From assembly GCA_020200935.1 (NCBI GenBank), contig JAIVHR010000020.1, positions 1 to 11,740 of the forward strand: DNA of 11,740 bases. Reading direction: 5' to 3'. The notes beneath the pieces were generated by a model. The model did not search any database and was not told the origin of the DNA. It saw nothing but the letters and a program-made list of their open reading frames with translations. A program made the translations under genes and the position numbers. Source of the DNA: Sphingomonadales bacterium (GTDB lineage: Bacteria; Pseudomonadota; Alphaproteobacteria; Sphingomonadales; Sphingomonadaceae). Shown piece by piece: positions 1-7,027 of this stretch. Each line of letters begins with the position of its first letter. Position 1 is the stretch's first letter.

Positions 1-989
1 CTTTCGCGCAGATCGTCGACATTGGGCTTGAAGGCGAGGCCGAGGCAGGCGATCTTCTTGCCGCCGACCCGCCCGGCCGCCTCGCGCACCTTTTTCAGCA
101 CGGCTTCGGGCCGGCCGTCATTGACCTGGCGCGCGGCGCTCATCAGCGGCGTTCGGGCCGGTTCGTGCGAGATCAGGAACCACGGGTCGACGGCGATGCA
201 ATGGCCGCCGACACCGGGGCCGGGATTGAGGATATTGACGCGCGGATGATGGTTGGCGAGGCGAATCGCCTCCCACGGATCGATGCCGTGCGGATCGGCG
301 ACATTCGCCACCTCGTTGGCGAAGGCGATATTGACGTCGCGATAGGCATTCTCGATCAGCTTGACGAGCTCGGCCGTCTTGGCGTCGGTCTCGAGGATCG
401 CGCCGCGCACGAAGGTCTCGTACAGCGCCCTGGCGCGCGCCGAATCCTCGGGCGCGAGCCCGCCGACGATGCGGTCATTCTCGACCAGCTCGCGGACCAT
501 CTGGCCCGGCAGGATGCGTTCGGGGCAATAGGCGATCGACAGCGCCAGCCTGCCCTCCTCGACGAGGTCGGGCCGTTCTTCGGCGATGATCCGCGCCATA
601 TTCTCGGTCGTGCCGACCGGGCTCGTCGATTCGAGCACGACGAGATTGCCGGGCGCCGCGACCCTGGCGACGCTTTTCGCGGCTTCCTCGACAAAGCGCA
701 TATCGGGCGACTTGTCCTCGCGGATCGGCGTCGGAACGGTGATCACGAAGGCGTCGGCCGGCTGCGCTTGGGTGAAGGCGATCAGCCGCCCGCTCTCGAC
801 CGCGCTCTGCACGAGCATGTCGAGATCGGGCTCGGCGAAATGCGCGCGGCCGTCGTTGAGCGTATCGACGACCTCGGCGCGGATATCGACGCCCTTCACC
901 TCGAGGCCCGCCCCGGCGAGCGTCGCCGCGGTAGGCAATCCGATATAGCCCAATCCGATCACGCAGATGCTGTTCAACGCCTCAGCCAT
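1..989 (-). CDS. wecC: UDP-N-acetyl-D-mannosamine dehydrogenase, 3' end cut off by window edge
   Basis: This enzyme oxidises UDP-ManNAc to UDP-ManNAcA with two NAD+, in the cytoplasm, supplying an acidic sugar for surface polysaccharide. The 329 visible residues show an N-terminal Rossmann motif (VIGLGYIGLP, about residues 9-18), the STSPVGTT segment of nucleotide-sugar dehydrogenases, the central helix KLIENAYRD with Lys210 and Asn214, and the catalytic cysteine in GGHCIAVDPW (Cys264). The visible part stops just after GLAFKPNVDDLRE, the start of the C-terminal UDP-binding domain; about 90 residues should lie beyond the window. The ATG at 989-987 overlaps the wecB stop by 8 bases, so the two are probably translationally coupled. 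The reading frame is intact throughout. Distinction from other UDP-sugar dehydrogenases (for example UDP-glucose) rests on the adjacent wecB and on overall resemblance. Confidence 0.93.
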   Translation of the reverse strand, partial: MAEALNSICVIGLGYIGLPTAATLAGAGLEVKGVDIRAEVVDTLNDGRAHFAEPDLDMLVQSAVESGRLIAFTQAQPADAFVITVPTPIREDKSPDMRFVEEAAKSVARVAAPGNLVVLESTSPVGTTENMARIIAEERPDLVEEGRLALSIAYCPERILPGQMVRELVENDRIVGGLAPEDSARARALYETFVRGAILETDAKTAELVKLIENAYRDVNIAFANEVANVADPHGIDPWEAIRLANHHPRVNILNPGPGVGGHCIAVDPWFLISHEPARTPLMSAARQVNDGRPEAVLKKVREAAGRVGGKKIACLGLAFKPNVDDLRE

Positions 990-1929
990 TCCTCATCGCT
1001 TCCACTATGCGGCCCGCCGCCCTGCCGTCCCCATAGGGGTTGGCGATCGCGCTGACACGCCGATATTCCGCCTCATCGTCGAGCAGTTGCGTCGCCTCGG
1101 CGATGATCCTCTCGATATCGGTGCCGACCAGCCGGCAGGTACCCGCTTCGATCGCCTCGGGCCGTTCGGTGACCGCCCGGGTGACCAGCACCGGCTTGCC
1201 GAGCGAGGGCGCTTCCTCCTGGATGCCGCCCGAATCGGAGATGATCAGATGCGCGCGATCCATCAGATAAACGAAGGGCAGGTAGGATTGGGGCTCGATC
1301 AGATGCACGGCCTGGGTCTCGGCGAGCACATTGTTCGCCGCGCGCTGGACATTCTCGTTGAGATGCACCGGATAGACGATCTCGACATCGCCGCGGCCAG
1401 CGAGCCGCGCGAGCGCCTCGCACATCCGCTCGAGCCCGCCATCGAAGCTTTCGCGGCGATGGCCGGTGACGACGATCAGCCGTTTGGACGGATCGAGAAA
1501 GCCGAATTGCCCGGCGAGCGCGTTATGCGCCGCGCCGCCCGGCCGCACCTGATCGACTACCGAAAGCAGCGCGTCGATCACTGTGTTGCCGGTGACGAAG
1601 ATGTGATCGTCGGGCACCCCTTCGCGACGCAGGGCATCGGCCGAAATTTCGGTCGGCGCGAACAGCCAGCGGCCGACCATGTCGACATAGCGGCGGTTCA
1701 TCTCCTCGGGCCAGGGCGTGACGTCGAACAGCGACTGGCCGGGCCGCATGATGTCGAGATCGGCATCGGGCTCGATTGCGAACAATTCGAGCACCTGATC
1801 GAGCATCGATCGATGCTGGCCGGTGACGCAGGTGATGGTCTCGAAATCCTCGGCCGCCTCGAAGGCCTTGACGACGGGCGCCATCTTGATTGCTTCCGGG
1901 CGCGTGCCGAAGACTATCAGAATGCGCAT
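982..1929 (-). CDS. wecB: UDP-N-acetylglucosamine 2-epimerase (non-hydrolysing) with a large internal in-frame deletion
   Basis: The family interconverts UDP-GlcNAc and UDP-ManNAc, the substrate of the following wecC. The N-terminus MRILIVFGTRPEAIKMAP, the VTGHRRESF segment with its conserved histidine, and SDSGGIQEEAPSLGKPV with UDP-binding residues are all clear. I chose the ATG at 1929-1927 because MRILIVFGTRPE is the usual family start and AAGGGG lies about 6 bases upstream; an upstream in-frame TTG at 2019 adds 30 unrelated residues. The product is 315 residues against about 370-376 for the family. The loss is one block: residue 71 (end of SLFDVT) is followed directly by PWPEE. By alignment from memory to E. 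coli WecB, residues 72-127 are missing, including the HGDTT (Asp95) and HVEAGLRT (Glu117) motifs. The epimerase is therefore expected to be inactive if the sequence is right. Confidence 0.9.
   Translation of the reverse strand: MRILIVFGTRPEAIKMAPVVKAFEAAEDFETITCVTGQHRSMLDQVLELFAIEPDADLDIMRPGQSLFDVTPWPEEMNRRYVDMVGRWLFAPTEISADALRREGVPDDHIFVTGNTVIDALLSVVDQVRPGGAAHNALAGQFGFLDPSKRLIVVTGHRRESFDGGLERMCEALARLAGRGDVEIVYPVHLNENVQRAANNVLAETQAVHLIEPQSYLPFVYLMDRAHLIISDSGGIQEEAPSLGKPVLVTRAVTERPEAIEAGTCRLVGTDIERIIAEATQLLDDEAEYRRVSAIANPYGDGRAAGRIVEAMRNG
1716..1717 (-). other. In-frame deletion junction inside wecB
   Basis: The codon for Thr71 (1719-1717) is followed directly by that for Pro72 (1716-1714). 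In the family about 56 residues (168 bases) lie between the SLFDVT-like segment and the PWPEE segment. Both flanks align cleanly and the frame is kept. The missing length is inferred from memory of E. coli WecB, not from a computed alignment. Confidence 0.75.
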
Positions 1930-2159
1930 GCCAACCCCTTTTAGATGAAGAGACGAAACGGGTAAGGGCGGCGAGACCGGCCGGGTCCGGCCTAAAGCCC
2001 AGCATTGCAGTCGAGTCAACCGGACGGCGCCTTGCGGATCGGGAATGCCGACCGGGAAACCTGCGCCGCGCCCTTGCCGAGCGATCCGCCCCCCGGCATA
2101 CGCTCCGCCACGTCGGGCTGCCGCGGCGGCACCCTTACAGCATCAGCGAGTGAGCGTTA
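1930..2159. promoter_or_regulatory. Divergent intergenic spacer between wecB and sulfotransferase 1
   Basis: This 230-base spacer separates the leftward wecBC pair from the rightward sulfotransferase and must hold promoters for both. On the minus strand a TTGACT (2019-2014) sits 17 bases from TTTAGG (1996-1991), a possible sigma-70-type promoter for wecB with a good -35 and a poor -10. Just downstream is a short dyad GGCCGG-GT-CCGGCC (1979-1992) that could fold near the transcript start. AAGGGG upstream of 1929 is the wecB ribosome site. I could not identify a promoter for the plus-strand gene. No convincing small gene is seen. Confidence 0.35.
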
Positions 2160-2918
2160 ATGAAGCATGTTCTGATCGGCGGCACGTCCTTTTGCGGATC
2201 GACCGTGATGTCGCTGATCCTCGGCACCGCGGACGGCGCCGCCAATGTCGGCGAATCGCATTGGCTGATCCCCCACGACACCAAATATTCCTGCCATTAT
2301 TGCGGCCCGGCCTGTCAGATCTGGACGCGCGATTTTCGCCAGCGGCTCGAGGCCGACGAGAGCAACTGGTATCCGCGGCTCGCCGAGCGACTGGGCAGCG
2401 ATATCCTGATCTCGGCCGACAAGTCGCATACCCATATCAATCGTCTCGATCCCGATCACGATCATACCGCGCTGATCCTTTTCAAGCGGCCCGGCAATTT
2501 CTGGCATTCGGTGAACAAGCGCCGCTGGAGGTCCGACTCGCTCGAACAGTCGTTGACCCGCTGGGCATGGCTCTACCAGGAATTTCTCGACCAGGCTTAC
2601 GCGCCCAAAGGCGGGAAATATTTCATGGGCGTCGAGACCTTCATGGCCGATCCCGACCGCGCGATCCCGTTGCTGTTCGATACGCTCGGCCTCGGCGGCA
2701 CGCCCGAACAGGCGCTACGATATTGGGAGACGGTCCAGCATTATGTCGGCGGCAATTTCGACGCCTACGACAAGCTCAAGCGCCGGGGCGAGGAGGCGCT
2801 GCAATTGAGCCCGGTCGCAACCGACGAGAAGGCGACGGCACAGGTGGCGGCGCTCGCCGACCATCCCGCGCACGCCATGATCGAGGAATTGCAGGCCCGC
2901 TGCCTGCTCGGCGGCTGA
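2160..2918 (+). CDS. P-loop sulfotransferase family protein (type with Cys cluster)
   Basis: A 252-residue probable PAPS-dependent sulfotransferase that would move a sulfuryl group onto a hydroxyl or amine, perhaps on a sugar. The N-terminal strand and loop KHVLIGGTSFCGSTVMSLIL (residues 2-21) match the 5'-phosphosulfate loop of bacterial sulfotransferases in its GSTxxS form. LILFKRPGNFWHSVNKRR (106-122) fits the 3'-phosphate-binding segment, with Arg110 and Ser117. Between them lies CHYCGPAC (Cys45, Cys48, Cys52), a cysteine cluster seen in many members of this branch. No signal peptide or membrane segment is visible, so it should be cytoplasmic. The ATG at 2160 begins directly with the core beta strand; the upstream ribosome site is weak. 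It converges on the second sulfotransferase with a 17-base gap. Acceptor unknown. Confidence 0.8.
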   Translation: MKHVLIGGTSFCGSTVMSLILGTADGAANVGESHWLIPHDTKYSCHYCGPACQIWTRDFRQRLEADESNWYPRLAERLGSDILISADKSHTHINRLDPDHDHTALILFKRPGNFWHSVNKRRWRSDSLEQSLTRWAWLYQEFLDQAYAPKGGKYFMGVETFMADPDRAIPLLFDTLGLGGTPEQALRYWETVQHYVGGNFDAYDKLKRRGEEALQLSPVATDEKATAQVAALADHPAHAMIEELQARCLLGG

Positions 2919-2920
2919 CG

Positions 2921-2933
2921 CCGGCAGAGCCGG
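2921..2933. terminator. Short GC hairpin between convergent sulfotransferase genes
   Basis: CCGGC-AGA-GCCGG forms a 5-bp stem with a 3-base loop between the two stop codons, followed on the plus strand by GTTTATT. It could be a weak terminator for the rightward gene, but the stem is short and the T run imperfect. Confidence 0.25.
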
Positions 2934-2935
2934 GT

Positions 2936-3682
2936 TTATTGGTCCCAGCCGTGATAAGTGGGCGTCATTTCCCACAAGCCCGGATAGCCCGCATAATCGA
3001 GAATGCGCTCGGCGCCCGGCTTGACCAGCTCGAGGAAACGTTTGCGCGATTCCATGTCGACTTCGGGCTTGTCCGGGCGCGCCGACTTGTCGGCGGATTT
3101 GTTTTTGTGCGGAAAAGGATGGGGCGCGGGGTCGATACCGAGAAAATCGGTGATCCGACGTCCGTTCGCTTCCGGATCCTCGATGACCTTTTCGAGCGGA
3201 AGGACAAGGATTTGCTGATCGGGAAAATACTCCCGATAATGGCCGATCTGTTTCCAGAAGAGCGACCGGTGATAGACCGCCGTGTGACTGTCGAGGCATT
3301 CGGCAAATGGCGGAGCGGAATCGTTCTGCGCCGACATCCGCCAGTTGGAAAGCGCGCAGTCGATCGGGTTGCGAACAAGATAGACGATCTTCGCATCGGG
3401 ATAGAATTTGGCGATCCGCCGCGCCGGCTTGTCCTTTTTGCTCATGTTCGAATAGCCGGGAGAGAAATCGCCGGCGATCTCGCCCGGTCCGCCATGCTCA
3501 TATACCCCGGCATACCAGTCCCACCCCCGCTTCCAGTTTTTGGTAAAGAAGCGCGGTTCCTTGATCGTCGGGATCGCAACCCGCGGATGCTGGGCGAGAT
3601 AGCTGTAGACGCTCGTCGTGCCGCAGCGCGCGGCGCCGATTACAAAGAAGGAAATGTCGGGCTTTTTTTCGGGGCGTGGCAT
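2936..3682 (-). CDS. Sulfotransferase domain protein (Sulfotransfer_1 / heparan-sulfotransferase-like)
   Basis: A 248-residue probable PAPS-dependent sulfotransferase, distinct from its convergent neighbour. FFVIGAARCGTTSVYSYLAQ (residues 12-31) is a classic 5'-phosphosulfate loop; KEPRFF (41-46) is the conserved block after it; KIVYLVRNPIDCALSNWR (98-115) is the 3'-phosphate-binding segment, with Arg104 and Ser112. LPLEKVIEDP (161-170) is typical of carbohydrate-type sulfotransferases. I start at the ATG 3682-3680: AGGGGC lies about 8 bases upstream and the protein begins just before the core strand. An in-frame TTG at 3754 would add 24 unconvincing residues. No signal peptide or membrane segment. 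Placement among glycan genes suggests a polysaccharide or sugar acceptor, but lipid or small-molecule acceptors are possible. Confidence 0.87.
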   Translation of the reverse strand: MPRPEKKPDISFFVIGAARCGTTSVYSYLAQHPRVAIPTIKEPRFFTKNWKRGWDWYAGVYEHGGPGEIAGDFSPGYSNMSKKDKPARRIAKFYPDAKIVYLVRNPIDCALSNWRMSAQNDSAPPFAECLDSHTAVYHRSLFWKQIGHYREYFPDQQILVLPLEKVIEDPEANGRRITDFLGIDPAPHPFPHKNKSADKSARPDKPEVDMESRKRFLELVKPGAERILDYAGYPGLWEMTPTYHGWDQ

Positions 3683-3851
3683 CGCAGCGCCCCTAGGGGG
3701 TTCGCTTCGGCCAGGCAACAGATTTGCGGCCCTCGCCCGCGTCTCGCCGGCCAACTAGCAATTGCATCGCCCAACGCCGCTTCCTATGAGCGCAGCGTGC
3801 GGCGGGGCGATCATCGATCCGCGGCAAGCCTTTCCGATTGCCGGGAAACCT
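3683..3851. promoter_or_regulatory. Divergent spacer upstream of sulfotransferase 2 and the unknown coupled gene
   Basis: About 170 bases (about 100 if the plus-strand gene starts at the earlier ATG, 3786) separate two divergent genes, so promoters for both should lie here. The AGGGGC ribosome site of the leftward gene is at its left end. I see a GCAATTGC palindrome near 3759 but no convincing -35/-10 pair. Confidence 0.25.
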
Positions 3852-4859
3852 ATGTTTGGACCGCTAAGCCGTTTGTTCAGCCCGAATCGAACGCCATCGG
3901 ACTATCGGATGGTGCTGCATGTCGGCGACGGCAGGCATGCGATCGATTTCGACGACAGCCGGGTGGCGGATGTCGCCGATCGCTGGGAATGGCGGCCGCC
4001 GGGCGGCATCGGTTTCGCGTTCCCCGAGGACGTCGACCGGCTGATGTGGGCGCGGCAGGCCTTCAAATTCGGCGAGCTGTTTCCCGGCGGCCACTGGCCG
4101 CCTTTCCTGGTCTTCGATCTCGACAGGCCGCGCGGCGAATTCGCCCGGAAATGCGCGGTGGTGATCCGGCTGATCGACGAGGAGCGGCAGGAGATCTTCT
4201 CCAGCCACATCAAGCTCGCCGCGCCGCGGCCGCTGATCGTGCCGCTGTCGAGCGAGGTGCGCGGCCTGGTCACCCATATCCGCCTCCACGGCGAAGGCGT
4301 GCTCCCGCCGCTTGCCCTGTCGCTGAGCGTGCCCAACCGGACGGCGGTCGAGCAATATCGGACCGGGCCTTCGGACAAGGGCGGCGTGGGCGGTGGCGCG
4401 CGAACCGGCCTCGCCGGCGCCGTCGAACGGGCCGGTGAGTTGCGTTTTTCGTGGGACGGGCTGTTGCGCGAAACGATTTCGACCGACGATCCGCGCTATC
4501 TGACCGGCGTGCTGGACGCCGACCGCGCGGCCGGGCTCGAGGGGTTCGTGTCCTTGCGGCTCGACCAGGGCGTGTCGGCGCACAGCTACCTCCATTGCCG
4601 CGGCTATGTCTTCGATGACAGCGCGACCGACGGGCTGTTCGGCTGGCGGGGCGTGATGACGCCGCACAACAATCTCGCCAACGCGGCGCTGGCGCGGCAT
4701 CTGGCCGATAGCCGAAGGAACGGCCTGCCGACGACATTGCTGTATGACGAGGCGAGCCTGCGCAAACCCTTTTTCGAGGATTTTCGCGAGACGTTCGACG
4801 ACTGTCTGCCGGCGCGCGAGGCGGCGCATCTGTTCGCAACGGAGATGGTCGGCTCGTGA
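3852..4859 (+). CDS. Protein of unknown function, beta-rich N-terminal half, coupled to a glycosyltransferase
   Basis: I do not recognise this 335-residue protein. The N-terminal half (about residues 15-170) looks like a beta sandwich: alternating hydrophobic strands ending in a pattern of the type VPL-x-SEVRGLVTHIRLHGEG. That ending resembles the N-terminal region of the large glycosyltransferase at 7028-10027 (VPLKSTV, then VRHIVVAVRLAGKG), suggesting a shared sugar-binding-like accessory domain. The C-terminal half (about 190-335) contains GYVFDD, TPHNNLANAALARHL and a mixed helical tail. No signal peptide or membrane segment. Starts: ATG 3852 (preceded by GGGAAA) gives a clean N-terminus MFGPLSRLF; ATG 3786 would add 22 residues and a TTG at 3762 another 8. 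The stop overlaps the next gene's GTG (GTGA), so the two are translationally coupled and the proteins probably act together. Function is inferred only from this context. Confidence 0.7.
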   Translation: MFGPLSRLFSPNRTPSDYRMVLHVGDGRHAIDFDDSRVADVADRWEWRPPGGIGFAFPEDVDRLMWARQAFKFGELFPGGHWPPFLVFDLDRPRGEFARKCAVVIRLIDEERQEIFSSHIKLAAPRPLIVPLSSEVRGLVTHIRLHGEGVLPPLALSLSVPNRTAVEQYRTGPSDKGGVGGGARTGLAGAVERAGELRFSWDGLLRETISTDDPRYLTGVLDADRAAGLEGFVSLRLDQGVSAHSYLHCRGYVFDDSATDGLFGWRGVMTPHNNLANAALARHLADSRRNGLPTTLLYDEASLRKPFFEDFRETFDDCLPAREAAHLFATEMVGS

Positions 4860-7021
4860 AGATCTGTCTGTTCGCCGACGTCAATCCGAATCTGATCGAC
4901 GGCTCGTCGATCTGGCTGCAGAGCATGGCGCTTGCCCTCGATCGGGTGCCCGGTGCCGAGGTGACGGTTTTGCTGCGCGATCCGGCACCCGATTCGCCGA
5001 TCACCCGGCCGCTGATCGAGCGCGGCATCGATCTCGTCCTGTGCGACCGGCCCGAGGGCGAGGACGCACCCGACGGCACGGCGCTGGCGCGCGCGATCGA
5101 GCAGCGCTTCCATGATGCCGGCGATGCGCTCTATATCGTTCGCGGCGATGCGGTGGTCGAGCGGTTGGCCGGCACCGGCGATGAATTGCGCAATCGCATC
5201 TGGCCCTATTGGCTGCGCCGCCCGCAATTGCTCGCGCCCGAGCAGGATGAATTCGCCTTTCGCGTCTTCGAAGCCTTTCCCAAGGCGATCGTCCAGTCGG
5301 CGGCCCAGAAGGCGGTGCTCGAAACCATCTATCAGGTGCCTGCCGCCCAATTGCTGGCGCTGCCGCCGATGGTGCCCGACGGTTTTTTCGAGTCCAAGCG
5401 GCTGGGCTCCGAAGAGCCGATCCTCATCTATTCAGGCAAGATGGACAGCGACTATAATGTCGAAAATTACATCGATCTCGTCGCCGCGCTGAATGCCGGC
5501 GGCACCGGCTGTTCGTTGCGGGTGCTCGGCGACAAGTTCAACGCCGACCCCGACGACCGGCAATTCGTCAAGCGGATGAAGGAGAAGCTCGCCGAGGCGC
5601 CGCATGTCGACTGGCGCGGCGGCATGGAGCGGATGGCCGCGGCGGCACAGGCCGCGCAGGCGACGCTCGGCCTGTGCATCCGCAAATCGGTCTATGATTC
5701 CTCGCTCGAAATCTCGACCAAGCTCGTCGAATTCTGCGCGCTCGGGGTGCCGCCGGTGGTCAACCGCACGACCGCCCATGTCGATTTCCTCGGCGCCGAC
5801 TATCCTTTTTACGCCAATTCGATCGACGAGGCGCAGACGGTCATCGAGGAGGCGCTGGCCGATCCGGACCGGATCGCCGTGACCGGCGCGGCCCTGCGCG
5901 AGAAAGCGCGCAGCTTCGCGATCAGCCATCAGGCCGAACGGCTCGCGCACACCTTCGAACGCGCGGGGATCCGCGATCGCGCAACTCGTGCCAGCGCGGA
6001 GCGGCGCAATGTTCTTATCGCCGGCCACGATCTCAAATTCGTCAACGCGCTGCTGCCGCAGCTGCGCGCCGACGGCCGGTTTCGGCTCGATACGGACGAA
6101 TGGCCCGGCACCCGCAAGCATGACGAGAGACTGAGCCTGCGCAAGGCCGGGTGGGCCGACACGGTGTTCTGCGAATGGTGCGCGGGACCCGCAGTCTGGT
6201 ACAGCCGCAACTTGCCCGAGGAAAAGCGGCTGATCGTCCGGCTGCACCGTTTCGAGCTGACCACCGATTTCCCGGGCGAGGTCGATTTCGACCAGGTCGA
6301 CCGGCTGCTCGTGGTGCGCGCCGAGATCAAGCGGCAATGTATCGAGGAATTCGGCGTCGCGCCCGAAAAGATCGACGTCATTCCGCAATTCGTCGATTGG
6401 GACGAATTCGATCGGCCGAAACATGCCGGGGCCGAACGCACGCTCGGGCTCGTCGGCATCAACCCTTACGCGATCAAGCGGCTCGATCGCGCCGTCGACC
6501 TGCTCGAGCGGCTGCGCGCGACGGGAGAGGACTGGCGGCTGCGGGTGCGCTCGGTGATGCCCTGGGAGATCTCCTGGACCTGGAAGGAGGAGGAGGAGCG
6601 CGAGGCCTTTCGCGCGCTGTTCGGAAGGATCCTCGCCGAGGAGGGGCTGCGCGACAATATCCTGTTCGATGCGCCCGGGCCCGACATGGCCGAATGGTAC
6701 CGCAATATCGGGTATATCCTCTCGACCTCGATCCTCGAAGGCTGCCACACTTCGGTCGCCGAAGGGATGGCGTCGGGCGCGGTGCCGGTGCTGATCGGCT
6801 GGGAGGGCGCCGACAGCGTCTATCCGGCGCGCTTCGTCGCCGACAACCTCGAGGGGATGGCGGCGATCATCGAGCAGGCGTCGGAGGATCGCGAGGCGCT
6901 GGCGGGGGAGGTCGCCGAACATGCCCGGCGCTTCGATCTCGCTCATACCGCCAGTCACCTGGCGCGGCTGTTCACCGAACCCGATCTCGCCATGCTGGCG
7001 CCGGTCGAACACGAGGCCTGA
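4856..7021 (+). CDS. Tandem glycosyltransferase with two GT-B units
   Basis: This 721-residue protein probably transfers one or two sugars during surface-polysaccharide assembly. It contains two successive GT-B-like units. Unit 1 (about residues 1-370) begins KICLFADVNP, has the acceptor/donor linker strand ILIYSGKMDSDYNVENY (189-205) and the donor-binding block ISTKLVEFCALGVPPVV (286-302). Unit 2 (about 384-715) begins RNVLIAGHDLKFVNALLPQL, has LGLVGINPYAIKRLDRAVDL (530-549) and SILEGCHTSVAEGMASGAVPV (625-645), where Glu628 and Glu636 form an E-x7-E motif of GT4-type enzymes. Unit 1 has Glu285 and Glu292 with one residue fewer between. No membrane segment is visible. The GTG at 4856 overlaps the upstream stop by 4 bases. 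The stop is 6 bases from that of the convergent gene. Sugar specificity cannot be read from sequence. Confidence 0.85.
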   Translation: MKICLFADVNPNLIDGSSIWLQSMALALDRVPGAEVTVLLRDPAPDSPITRPLIERGIDLVLCDRPEGEDAPDGTALARAIEQRFHDAGDALYIVRGDAVVERLAGTGDELRNRIWPYWLRRPQLLAPEQDEFAFRVFEAFPKAIVQSAAQKAVLETIYQVPAAQLLALPPMVPDGFFESKRLGSEEPILIYSGKMDSDYNVENYIDLVAALNAGGTGCSLRVLGDKFNADPDDRQFVKRMKEKLAEAPHVDWRGGMERMAAAAQAAQATLGLCIRKSVYDSSLEISTKLVEFCALGVPPVVNRTTAHVDFLGADYPFYANSIDEAQTVIEEALADPDRIAVTGAALREKARSFAISHQAERLAHTFERAGIRDRATRASAERRNVLIAGHDLKFVNALLPQLRADGRFRLDTDEWPGTRKHDERLSLRKAGWADTVFCEWCAGPAVWYSRNLPEEKRLIVRLHRFELTTDFPGEVDFDQVDRLLVVRAEIKRQCIEEFGVAPEKIDVIPQFVDWDEFDRPKHAGAERTLGLVGINPYAIKRLDRAVDLLERLRATGEDWRLRVRSVMPWEISWTWKEEEEREAFRALFGRILAEEGLRDNILFDAPGPDMAEWYRNIGYILSTSILEGCHTSVAEGMASGAVPVLIGWEGADSVYPARFVADNLEGMAAIIEQASEDREALAGEVAEHARRFDLAHTASHLARLFTEPDLAMLAPVEHEA

Positions 7022-7027
7022 GCCCGG

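Noticed and set aside
165..1944. Long plus-strand open frames over wecC and wecB
   Set aside because: They are mirror frames of the two well-identified minus-strand genes.
1930..2019. An earlier wecB start (TTG at 2019)
   Set aside because: It adds 30 residues without family similarity, while the 1929 ATG has a good ribosome site and the standard N-terminus.
2045..4438. A 797-codon plus-strand open frame across both sulfotransferases and the unknown gene
   Set aside because: It lacks family motifs, is rich in Arg/Pro/Ala, and crosses genes on both strands that have clear motifs. It is a by-product of GC-rich codon use.
5432..7012. A 526-codon minus-strand open frame opposite the tandem glycosyltransferase
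   Set aside because: It is antisense to a gene with clear GT-B motifs and has no recognisable domain.
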